This document shows, piece after piece, positions 45,201 to 52,620 of a stretch of 64,000 nucleotides of DNA; within the stretch, counting starts at the first letter, position 1, and each line of letters begins with the position of its first letter. The stretch covers positions 25,749-89,748 of the forward strand of contig NZ_JBMNPQ010000001.1 of the NCBI RefSeq assembly GCF_050943655.1, written 5' to 3'. The notes under the pieces were generated by a model, which worked only from the letters and a program-made list of their open reading frames with translations, was not told the DNA's origin and ran no database searches. This DNA comes from Peptoniphilus_A sp050943655 (GTDB lineage: Bacteria > Bacillota > Clostridia > Tissierellales > Peptoniphilaceae). Made by a program: the position numbers and the translations under genes.

Positions 45201-45442
45201 AACACATCACCCCAAAAGTTTTATTTTAATAATAATTTATTTAATTAAATCAAAATTATATTAAATAATTTTTTCGGAATGTTATTAATCTATTATTCTT
45301 TTTCGGCTGCTTTTGTTATCTTTTTAACTTAAAAGCTTTATTTATTTTAACTTTAAGTAGACGGAGGGCAATTTTTTTTAATTTTTATGCTTTTATTTTT
45401 GTCTTGATAAGGCCCCTGAAAGCGTTAATTTAAAAGTATTTG

Positions 45443-45500
45443 TTGAAAAACACTCAATTAGTGTTATAATATAAACGATGGTATGTTAATTAAATAACAT
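45443..45500 (+). promoter_or_regulatory. Promoter of bcd-etfBA with palindrome and Rex-like site
   Basis: TTGAAA (45443-45448), 16-bp spacer, TATAAT (45465-45470). The spacer contains AACACT-CAATT-AGTGTT. Just downstream of the start point lies ATGTTAATTAAATAACAT (45483-45500), which matches the Rex consensus TTGTTAANNNNTTAACAA at all but three fixed positions. Rex, the NADH/NAD sensor, controls butyryl-CoA genes in Clostridia, so repression at high NAD is plausible. Confidence 0.6.
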
Positions 45501-45531
45501 TCTTTATAAAATTTGTTAGGGGGATATTAGA

Positions 45532-46674
45532 ATGGATTTTAGAATGGATAAGGAACATCTACTTTTAAAACAAATGTATGAGCAATTTGCTGAAACTGAA
45601 GTAGAACCTATTGCTGCAGATGTAGATGCAACAGAAGAAGTTCCTATGGAAAATGTTAAAAAGCTAGCTAGATACGGATTTTTCGGAATTCCATTTCCAA
45701 AAGAATATGGTGGCCAAGGAGCTGACTATTTAGCATATGCAATGGCAGTAGAAGAACTTTCTAAAAAATGTGCTACTACTGGTGTTATTGTTTCTGCACA
45801 TACTTCACTATGCTGTGCACCAATTTACGAAAATGGTACTGAAGAACAAAAACAAAAGTATCTTCCAGATCTTCTTTCAGGAAAGAAAATCGGAGCATTC
45901 GGACTTACTGAACCAGGTGCAGGTACTGATGCAAGTGGACAAAGAACAACAGCTGTTTTAGATGGCGACGAATATATACTTAATGGTTCAAAAATATTTA
46001 TTACAAACGCAGGATTTGCTGATGTATTTATCGTTATTGCAATGACTGACAGATCTAAAGGAAACCACGGAATTTCTGCATTCATCGTTGAAAGAGGAAC
46101 TCCAGGATTTACTGTTGGTGAACCTGAAGACAAAATGGGAATTAGAGGTTCTTCAACTTGCGAACTTATTTTTGAAGACTGCAGAATTCCTAAAGAAAAT
46201 CTTCTTGGTAAAGAAGGTAAAGGATTCAAGATTGCTATGAAGACTCTTGATGGTGGTAGAATTGGTATCGCTTCTCAAGCTCTTGGAATTGCTGAAGGTG
46301 CAATTGATGCAACTGTTGAATATACTAAAGAAAGAAAACAATTTGGAAGAAGAATTTCTCAATTCCAAAATACTCAATTTGAACTTGCTAATATGAAGAC
46401 TGATGCTGATGCAGCAAAGCTTCTTGTTTACAGAGCAGCAGATGCTAAACAAAATGGCGAAGCATACAGCCACTACGCAGCTATGGCAAAATTATTTGCA
46501 GCTGAAGCAGCAAGTGATATTACTAGAAGATGTCTACAATTATTCGGTGGATACGGCTACACTAGAGACTATCCAATCGAAAGAATGATGAGAGATGCTA
46601 AGATTACTGAAATCTACGAAGGTACTTCTGAAGTTATGAGAATGGTAATCTCTAGCTGGATGGGCGTTAAATAA
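45532..46674 (+). CDS. bcd: Acyl-CoA dehydrogenase, probably butyryl-CoA dehydrogenase
   Basis: 380 aa, short-chain acyl-CoA dehydrogenase. FAD site strings FGLTEPGAGTDASG and KIFITNAGFADVFI, and the C-terminal catalytic glutamate in IYEGTSEVMRM (about 365) placed as in butyryl-CoA dehydrogenase. The directly linked etfB and etfA suggest the electron-bifurcating Bcd-Etf complex, which couples crotonyl-CoA reduction to ferredoxin reduction with NADH. Thiolase, crotonase and hydroxybutyryl-CoA dehydrogenase genes are not in the window, so another short acyl-CoA substrate is possible. Confidence 0.9.
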   Translation: MDFRMDKEHLLLKQMYEQFAETEVEPIAADVDATEEVPMENVKKLARYGFFGIPFPKEYGGQGADYLAYAMAVEELSKKCATTGVIVSAHTSLCCAPIYENGTEEQKQKYLPDLLSGKKIGAFGLTEPGAGTDASGQRTTAVLDGDEYILNGSKIFITNAGFADVFIVIAMTDRSKGNHGISAFIVERGTPGFTVGEPEDKMGIRGSSTCELIFEDCRIPKENLLGKEGKGFKIAMKTLDGGRIGIASQALGIAEGAIDATVEYTKERKQFGRRISQFQNTQFELANMKTDADAAKLLVYRAADAKQNGEAYSHYAAMAKLFAAEAASDITRRCLQLFGGYGYTRDYPIERMMRDAKITEIYEGTSEVMRMVISSWMGVK

Positions 46675-46692
46675 TTGGAGGGAGTATTATAA

Positions 46693-47493
46693 ATGAATAT
46701 AGTAGTATGTATTAAACAAGTACCCGACACTAATGAAGTTAGACTAGATCCTGTTACTAACACACTTATTAGAGAAGGTGTACCTAGTATTATAAACCCT
46801 GACGATAAAGCAGGACTTGAAGTTGCTCTTAGACTTAAAGATGAAAATCCAGATGATGTTAAAGTTACAGTTCTTTCAATGGGACCTCCACAAGCAGATG
46901 CTGCTCTTAGAGAAGCTCTAGCTATGGGAGCTGACGATGCTATTCTTGTAAGTGACAGAGCTTTTGGTGGAGCTGATACTTGGGCTACATCATGTACAAT
47001 CACTGCAGCCCTTGAACACCTTGATTTCGACCTAATCGTATGTGGTAGACAAGCTATCGATGGAGATACTGCACAAGTAGGTCCACAAATTGCTGAACAC
47101 ATTGGTGTGCCACAAGTTTCTTATGTTGAAAAACTTGAACTTGATGAAGATAAAAAAGGTGTTACAGTTGAAAGACAATACGAAGACAGATATCACACAA
47201 TCAATGTTAAGTTCCCATGCCTAATCACTGCTATTACTGAACTTGCAGAACCTAGATACATGAGCGTTGGTAAAATCTTTGAAGCTTACCAAAAAGAAAT
47301 TCCTGTTTGGGGTCTTGAAGATATTAAAGACAAACTTGATCTTTCTAATATCGGACTTAAAGGATCTCCTACAAGAGTTAAAAAATCATTCCCTAAACAA
47401 GGTAAAGGTAAGGGAGTTCTTCTTACAGACTTAACAGCAGACGAAGCAGCACAAGCAATTGTTGCTAAGCTTCAAGAAAAGTATATTATCTGA
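46693..47493 (+). CDS. etfB: Electron transfer flavoprotein beta subunit
   Basis: 266 aa. EtfB pattern: IVVCIKQVPDTNEVRLD at the start, MGADDAILVSDRAFGGADTWATS and CGRQAIDGDTAQVGPQIAEHIGVPQ, the loop around the second nucleotide cofactor. With EtfA it carries electrons between NADH and the acyl-CoA dehydrogenase; in bifurcating systems the beta subunit binds the bifurcating FAD. Nineteen bases after bcd and one-base overlap with the next gene. Confidence 0.96.
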   Translation: MNIVVCIKQVPDTNEVRLDPVTNTLIREGVPSIINPDDKAGLEVALRLKDENPDDVKVTVLSMGPPQADAALREALAMGADDAILVSDRAFGGADTWATSCTITAALEHLDFDLIVCGRQAIDGDTAQVGPQIAEHIGVPQVSYVEKLELDEDKKGVTVERQYEDRYHTINVKFPCLITAITELAEPRYMSVGKIFEAYQKEIPVWGLEDIKDKLDLSNIGLKGSPTRVKKSFPKQGKGKGVLLTDLTADEAAQAIVAKLQEKYII

Positions 47494-47507
47494 TGGGGGT
47501 TATGAAA

Positions 47508-48515
47508 ATGAGTAAAGATGTATTTGTATTTGTAGAACAAAGAGATAATAAACTTGAAAAAGTAGGTATAGAACTTCTAGGTAAAGCAAGAGAACTTGCT
47601 GACAATCTAGGACAAGATGTAGTTGCAATGCTTATCGGCGAAAATGTAAAAGAACACTCTGATATTCTTATTAAACACGGCGCTGACAAAGTTATTGTTA
47701 TTGAAGATGAAATGCTTAAAGAATATGTTACTGAACCATATGCAAAAGCAGTTACTGCTGTAATTGAAAAATATGATCCTGAAATTGTTCTATTTGGAGC
47801 TTCTTCAATTGGACGTGACCTTGCTCCAAGACTAGCAGCAAGAATTCACACAGGACTTACTGCAGACTGTACTAAACTTGATATCGAAGAAGAATCTAAA
47901 CTTCTTCTTATGACAAGACCAGCTTTTGGTGGTAACCTAATGGCTACTATCGTTTGTGAAAACTTTAGACCTCAAATGGCTACAGTTAGACCAGGCGTTA
48001 TGCAAGCAATGGATGCTGATGATTCAAGAACTGGAGAAGTTATTGAAGAAAAAGTTGAATTCACTGATGAAGATATGAATGTTAAAATTGTTAACATTGA
48101 TAAACACGAATCTAAGAAAAAAGATATCACAGAAGCAGCTATCCTTGTTTCTGGTGGACGTGGAATCGGTGGACCAGAAGGATTTGGACCTCTTCAAGAA
48201 CTTGCTGAAACACTTGAAGCTGAAATTTCTTCTTCAAGAGCAGCAGTTGATGCTGGATGGATCACAAAAGATCACCAAGTTGGACAAACTGGTAAAACAG
48301 TTAGACCAGAACTTTATTTCGCAATGGGTATTTCAGGAGCAATCCAACACTTAGCTGGTATGGAAGATTCTGATCTAATCATCGCTGTTAATAAAGACGC
48401 TGATGCTCCAATCTTCGAAGCAGCTGACCTTGGAGTTGTTGGAGATATCAACGCAATTGTTCCAAAGCTTACTGAAGCTATTAAAAGAGAACAACAAATT
48501 AAAGCTGAAATTTAA
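47508..48515 (+). CDS. etfA: Electron transfer flavoprotein alpha subunit
   Basis: 335 aa from the ATG at 47508 (MSKDVFVFVEQRDNK), with GGGGG 8 bases upstream; ATGs at 47493 and 47502 are also in frame. N-terminal domain to about 200, then the FAD domain with SGGRGIGGPEGF and GQTGKTVRPELYFAMGISG. Partner of EtfB. No extra N-terminal ferredoxin domain, as found in some clostridial EtfA, is present. Confidence 0.95.
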   Translation: MSKDVFVFVEQRDNKLEKVGIELLGKARELADNLGQDVVAMLIGENVKEHSDILIKHGADKVIVIEDEMLKEYVTEPYAKAVTAVIEKYDPEIVLFGASSIGRDLAPRLAARIHTGLTADCTKLDIEEESKLLLMTRPAFGGNLMATIVCENFRPQMATVRPGVMQAMDADDSRTGEVIEEKVEFTDEDMNVKIVNIDKHESKKKDITEAAILVSGGRGIGGPEGFGPLQELAETLEAEISSSRAAVDAGWITKDHQVGQTGKTVRPELYFAMGISGAIQHLAGMEDSDLIIAVNKDADAPIFEAADLGVVGDINAIVPKLTEAIKREQQIKAEI

Positions 48516-48530
48516 TTTAATATAAAAAAA

Positions 48531-48556
48531 TGAGAGGCCTCGTGCCTCTCTTTTGT
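48531..48556 (+). terminator. Terminator of bcd-etfBA
   Basis: GAGAGGC-CTCGT-GCCTCTC followed by TTTTG. A second hairpin, AATCTGCT/AGCAGATT with T6 (48562-48594), follows and reaches the convergent gene. Confidence 0.85.
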
Positions 48557-48591
48557 TTATAGAATCTGCTGGGAAACTCTTAGCAGATTTT

Positions 48592-49614
48592 TTATTGCAT
48601 AAATTTTTCTATTAATTTTTTTGCGGACTCTTTTGGCGATGAGTTATCTAAAGTAAAATCATATCCTGAATTTTTTAGTTTATAGGAGATGTCGTAATAA
48701 TTTTTGATAAGGTCTTCTATAATCACTTCGTATTCTTCGGTGTCTATTAATTCTTTATACTTTGCCACTCTTTTTTTGCCGATAAACTTTGAGAGTTCTT
48801 CTAAAGATTTTGACAAGCTCTTTTTAAAGTGCTCGTCATAATTTACATACTCATCCTTAATATTTTTAACTCTCTTATCGATTGGAAGTGTGACGAGAAC
48901 CTGCGCCCCGTCGTTATAGTAACTGTCGTGAAGCGTCTTGGGAACAAATAACTTGCCGATTTTATAGGACTCACATTCGACGAATACATATTTTCCGCTG
49001 AAGCTTTCGAATTTATTTTCGATTAGAGCCTCGAAGTCTTTTTGCGAAGGTTGGATGTTTTCTTCTAGATTTCCCAAAAGGGAGCCTCTGTGACTTGCGA
49101 GTTCTTCTAAATTTAGTACATTTGCGCCTAGCTTCTCAAGCTCTTTTAATATTTTTGTCTTGCCCACGCCTGTGTATCCATTTAAGTTTATGAACTTAAA
49201 GTTTTTGGAATATTCTTCCAAGTTTTTCATAATATATTTTCGATAAGATTTGTAGCCGCCCTTTAATTTGTATACTCCCATTGATAGCGAATTTAAAAGA
49301 TAAAATGGCGCAGTTGAACGGTAGCCTCCCCTTGAACAGTAAAGAACTATATCTTTTTCTTTTGCATTATCTGCTATAAAATTAAAAAACTCTGGGAGTC
49401 TGTCGCTTGCATACTTTACGGCTTCTTTTTTTGATTCTAAAACCTCTCCGCTGTCGTAGAGGATGCTGACATTTTTGTGTTCTTCTGTGTTTAGAATTGG
49501 AAAGTTCACGCTTCCGATTATTTTTGCTCCTTCGTGCTCTGTTTCAGATCTCATATCTATTAAGAGTGGATTATTTAATTTTTTTATTTCTTCGTAATTT
49601 ATTTCTTTATTCAT
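48592..49614 (-). CDS. selU: tRNA 2-selenouridine synthase
   Basis: 340 aa. N-terminal rhodanese domain (about 5-125) with the active cysteine in LYCSRGGYRS (about 94), then a P-loop domain with GYTGVGKT (about 147-154) and LASHRGSLLG. This is the layout of SelU/MnmH (YbbB), which exchanges sulfur for selenium, through a geranyl intermediate, at the wobble uridine of some tRNAs. Its presence implies selenophosphate synthase (SelD) elsewhere in the genome; none is here. Start ATG at 49614; the RBS is weak (AAAGAAATAA). Single gene, convergent with etfA. Confidence 0.93.
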   Translation of the reverse strand: MNKEINYEEIKKLNNPLLIDMRSETEHEGAKIIGSVNFPILNTEEHKNVSILYDSGEVLESKKEAVKYASDRLPEFFNFIADNAKEKDIVLYCSRGGYRSTAPFYLLNSLSMGVYKLKGGYKSYRKYIMKNLEEYSKNFKFINLNGYTGVGKTKILKELEKLGANVLNLEELASHRGSLLGNLEENIQPSQKDFEALIENKFESFSGKYVFVECESYKIGKLFVPKTLHDSYYNDGAQVLVTLPIDKRVKNIKDEYVNYDEHFKKSLSKSLEELSKFIGKKRVAKYKELIDTEEYEVIIEDLIKNYYDISYKLKNSGYDFTLDNSSPKESAKKLIEKFMQ

Positions 49615-49797
49615 GTTTTTATTATAGTCACTTTATTTTTAAAGTTCAAATCTTATGTATTATTAAGTTTTTAATATAAAATTAATAGATGACAAGTTAA
49701 ATAAAATTTATGGTAAAATTCTATATAGGGAAAACTCCTATGATTATATTAACTTTATAAAAATTCTAAGGAGTAGTAATATATAAGAGGTGATGTA

Positions 49798-50865
49798 ATG
49801 AAAAAAATTAAAATAGCTTTTTTGGCATTTCTTTTAATTTTTGTAACGGGCTGTTCTAAAAAAGAGGCCAAGGTCGAAAGATATACGTCTCAATTTTATG
49901 AAACTTTTGACACAGTTGTTGATGTTACTATATATTCTGATGACGAGAACTTTGCCATAGAAAATTTAAAATATACAGAAGATAGGTTTAAAGAGCTTTC
50001 AATGCTCTTTGACAATTACAAGAGTTATCCGAACCTTGCAAATGTAAAAACTATAAATGAAAACGCAGGGATAAAACCAGTTGTAGTTGATGATGTTTTA
50101 TACGAACTTATTAAAGAATCTATTGATAACTATCACAATTATTCAAAGAAGAACAACATTGCTCTTGGACCAGTGATTGATACATGGAACGCATATAGGG
50201 ATCTTTATGACGAAGGAAGGACAAAGGAAGAAGTAAAAGCAGTTACAGGCTCATACATTCCAGATAAAGAGATGCTCGAGGGCTTTAAAAATGATTTGAA
50301 TGTTGATAATATAAAGCTAGATGATGAGGAGAAATCTGTATACATTGACAGTGGAATGAAAATAGATCTTGGGGCGACAGCAAAGGGATATGCCACTGAG
50401 CTTGTTGCAAAAGAGCTTGAAGAAAGGGGCGTTAAGTCCTGTATAATTTCAGCTGGTGGAAATGTTAGAGTAATTGGAGAGCCAGGAGACGGACGAGACA
50501 CATATAAGATTGGCATCCAAAACCCAGATCTTTCAAGTTCAAATAAAGCAATTGCTGTAATGAGACTTAAGGGCGATGTGGCAGCTGTTACAAGTGGAGA
50601 TTATCAGAGATTTTTTGAAGTAGACGGAGTGAGATACCCTCACATAATTGATCCAGACACACTTGAGCCTTCACACAGAATAAAGTCTCTTACTGTAATA
50701 AATAAAGACTCAGCTCTTGCTGACTTTTTGTCAACAGCAGGATTTAACTCAACCAATGAAGAGATAGAAAAGTTATCGATTCTCACAGACTCTGGAATAA
50801 TTTGGGTCGATGAAAAGGGCGATCTTCACTACACAAAGAACGCAGAAGAGTATTTAGAAAAATAG
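49798..50865 (+). CDS. apbE: FAD:protein FMN transferase, lipoprotein
   Basis: 355 aa. Lipobox VTGC (Cys19) anchors it outside. ApbE fold: YTSQFYETFDTVVDVTIY near the start, PNLANVKTINENAG, MKIDLGATAKGYATE (about 195-209), SAGGNVRVIGEP and AAVTSGDYQRFFEVDGVRYPHIIDP (about 263-287), which hold the FAD and magnesium ligands. It attaches FMN to threonines of exported flavoproteins (RnfG, NqrC or FMN-binding proteins); no target gene is in the window. It starts a three-gene run with a membrane protein and a PgpA-like phosphatase. Confidence 0.93.
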   Translation: MKKIKIAFLAFLLIFVTGCSKKEAKVERYTSQFYETFDTVVDVTIYSDDENFAIENLKYTEDRFKELSMLFDNYKSYPNLANVKTINENAGIKPVVVDDVLYELIKESIDNYHNYSKKNNIALGPVIDTWNAYRDLYDEGRTKEEVKAVTGSYIPDKEMLEGFKNDLNVDNIKLDDEEKSVYIDSGMKIDLGATAKGYATELVAKELEERGVKSCIISAGGNVRVIGEPGDGRDTYKIGIQNPDLSSSNKAIAVMRLKGDVAAVTSGDYQRFFEVDGVRYPHIIDPDTLEPSHRIKSLTVINKDSALADFLSTAGFNSTNEEIEKLSILTDSGIIWVDEKGDLHYTKNAEEYLEK

Positions 50866-50872
50866 GTGCATA

Positions 50873-51391
50873 ATGAGAAACAACACTCGCGGATTAATTT
50901 TTCACTTTTTAATTGTCGCAATAGTTTTTGCAATTTCTTTTGTAATTAACTTAAGCGAAAGTGTGAGAAATTTAGTTTATGGAAATTTAATATTTAAAAT
51001 CGTATTTGTATTCTTGATAGTGCTCTTGTACTACAATTTTGGCAAGGGACTTTCTAAAAAGAATGCAAAGTCACTGGATTTTTTTGCAGGTAATTTGATT
51101 TTTTTAATTGGAATAATTCTATTTGCCTTTGCATTTTTGGGAATGGGAATGGACTTTTTTGATAAACCAATTGGATCATCTTATTGGAAGTTTCCAGTGG
51201 AGCTCTTTCTAATGCCACAGGTTTATGCGATAAAAGTTTTGGGCATAGATTATAATATACTTAGCTTTTTAGTATCTGCTCTTATTCCTGGGTTTATTTA
51301 TGGATTTAGCATAAAAAATTCTAGAAACAAGATGATGAGGCGAAAGAGACAGATGAGAAACAGAAAAAATTCACCAAATAGGAGGGTGTAG
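50873..51391 (+). CDS. Unknown integral membrane protein
   Basis: 172 aa, four or five hydrophobic segments (about 8-28, 38-58, 68-92, 118-142) and a very basic C-terminal tail (NKMMRRKRQMRNRKNSPNRR). No family recognised. It starts 8 bp after apbE and is directly followed by the PgpA-like gene with no gap, so it belongs to that transcript. The basic tail should be cytoplasmic by the positive-inside rule. Confidence 0.75.
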   Translation: MRNNTRGLIFHFLIVAIVFAISFVINLSESVRNLVYGNLIFKIVFVFLIVLLYYNFGKGLSKKNAKSLDFFAGNLIFLIGIILFAFAFLGMGMDFFDKPIGSSYWKFPVELFLMPQVYAIKVLGIDYNILSFLVSALIPGFIYGFSIKNSRNKMMRRKRQMRNRKNSPNRRV

Positions 51392-51886
51392 ATGTATAAA
51401 TATAATTCCGAAGAACTTTATGAATACACTGTCGAAAAACTAAGAGGTGTTGGAGTTGAACTAGAAGAGATTGCAGAAATAGTTCAGGAACTTCAAAAAC
51501 CTTATATACCTGATCTTTCATTAGACAGATGTTTGGAAAGTGTAAAGAGTGTAATCTCAAAAAGAGAATCTATTCACGCGATACTAACAGGTCTTGCAAT
51601 CGACGAGATGTGCGAGAAGAATCTACTTGATGAACCTCTTCAATCAATTATCTATGACGATGAAGGTCTATATGGAATTGATGAGATATTGCCACTTGGC
51701 ATAATAAATATGTATGGCACAATTGGACTTACAAATTTTGGTTATCTCGACAAGAAAAAAATTGGCGTAATCGACGAACTCGACAAGAAAAAGAGGACTG
51801 ACAAAGTCACAACTTTTGCCGACGACTTAATCGCTGCAATAGCAGCTGCAGCAGCTGCAAGAATTGCACACTCAAATCAAAAATAA
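51392..51886 (+). CDS. Phosphatidylglycerophosphatase A-like protein (YutG type)
   Basis: 164 aa, fully soluble pattern. ILTGLAIDEMCEKNLL, DDEGLYGIDEILPLGIINMYGTIGLTNFGYLDKKKIG and TFADDLIAAIAAAAAARIAH match the PgpA/YutG family, which removes phosphate from phosphatidylglycerophosphate or related substrates. Start ATG immediately after the previous stop, with AGGAGGGTG as RBS. Last gene of the apbE run; followed by a terminator and the long-hairpin element. Confidence 0.85.
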   Translation: MYKYNSEELYEYTVEKLRGVGVELEEIAEIVQELQKPYIPDLSLDRCLESVKSVISKRESIHAILTGLAIDEMCEKNLLDEPLQSIIYDDEGLYGIDEILPLGIINMYGTIGLTNFGYLDKKKIGVIDELDKKKRTDKVTTFADDLIAAIAAAAAARIAHSNQK

Positions 51887-51889
51887 ATT

Positions 51890-51910
51890 AGCTCCCTTCG
51901 AGGAGTTTTA
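51890..51910 (+). terminator. Terminator-like hairpin, left flank of the long hairpin element
   Basis: CTCC-CTTCGA-GGAG followed by TTTTA. Nearly the same sequence returns at 52108-52128, on the other side of the element. Confidence 0.65.
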
Positions 51911-51917
51911 GATTCTC

Positions 51918-52097
51918 GACAAAGCTCAAAAAATCTTATCTCATTACAGAAATTGGAAAGGTTCATGCTTTTGCAAATCTGAAAATCACAAACTCGCTTA
52001 CGCTCAAACAGTGTGATTTTTATGCGTTTGCTTCAAGTTGAACTTTCTACAATTTCTTCCATAGGATAAGATTTTTTTAGAGCTTTGTTACTTTGTC
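51918..52097. repeat. 180-bp imperfect hairpin (MITE-like element)
   Basis: Successive matched arms are found from outside inwards: GACAAAGCTC/GAGCTTTGT, AAAAAATCTTATC/GATAAGATTTTTT, AGAAATTG/CAATTTCT, GAAAGGTTCA/TGAACTTTC, GCAAA/TTTGC and AAAATCACA/TGTGATTTT, closing on a loop near AACTCGCTTACGCTCAAACAG. No coding capacity. Unlike families A and B in sequence. Flanked by two near copies of a short terminator, as if a terminator had been duplicated or split on insertion. Confidence 0.75.
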
Positions 52098-52107
52098 ATC
52101 AGTCTGT

Positions 52108-52128
52108 AGCTCCCTTTGGGGAGTTTTT
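52108..52128 (+). terminator. Terminator-like hairpin, right flank of the long hairpin element
   Basis: CTCCC-TTTG-GGGAG followed by T6; closely resembles the left-flank copy at 51890. Confidence 0.8.
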
Positions 52129-52239
52129 TATTTTTTAAAGAGTAAAACTCTACTCCTACAATTAAAACCAAGTAAAGTCTTAGGTTTTAAATTTTCTTAA
52201 GTTAAGATTAAATATAAAATATTGTTCCATTAGTATAGA

Positions 52240-52283
52240 TTGTGAAGATAATCACAAAATGATTGAAGAAAGCTTAGTATAAT
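52240..52283 (+). promoter_or_regulatory. Crp/Fnr-type operator and promoter of the hydrogenase operon
   Basis: TTGTGAAGATAATCACAA (52240-52257) is a perfect inverted repeat with 6-bp arms and N6 spacing. TATAAT follows at 52278-52283. The predicted start point is about 52290, putting the operator centre at about -41.5, the class II activator position. No -35 hexamer is evident. The half-site TGTGA equals that upstream of the RIC-flavodiiron operon. Confidence 0.78.
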
Positions 52284-52319
52284 GTTAAACTAACTATATA
52301 GAAATCTTTAGGAGGCAAT

Positions 52320-52601
52320 ATGAAAGTAACTATATGTATGGGAGCAAGATGTACCTTGATGGGTGCAAATGCTATTTATGATGCAGTAGAGTATTTACAA
52401 GAGCAACTTTGTGGACCAGACTCAGAACTTTGCTCTGCGGAAAATTTAGAGGTTGAATTTGCACATTGCATGAACTATTGCAAGAGTCACGAAATTAACC
52501 AGGCCTCACCTGTTGTAATCGTCGATGACGAGATTATGTTTAAAGCAACAGCACAAGAGGTCAGTGAGAAAATACTTAACAAACTAAGAATAGATAAATA
52601 A
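52320..52601 (+). CDS. Thioredoxin-like [2Fe-2S] ferredoxin
   Basis: 93 aa. Cysteines C6-x4-C11 and C50-x3-C54 have the spacing of the NuoE C-terminal/thioredoxin-like [2Fe-2S] domain. It carries electrons and lies 19 bp upstream of the hydrogenase gene, so it is the likely electron partner or subunit of that enzyme. A NuoE-like small subunit by itself, without the NuoF-type flavin subunit here. RBS AGGAGG. Confidence 0.88.
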   Translation: MKVTICMGARCTLMGANAIYDAVEYLQEQLCGPDSELCSAENLEVEFAHCMNYCKSHEINQASPVVIVDDEIMFKATAQEVSEKILNKLRIDK

Positions 52602-52620
52602 AAAGATTGAGGAAGAAACG

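Noticed and set aside
52275..52300. Rex-type site near the hydrogenase start (TGTTAAACTAAC)
   Set aside because: Only the left half TGTTAA matches; the right half fails, so I did not call it.
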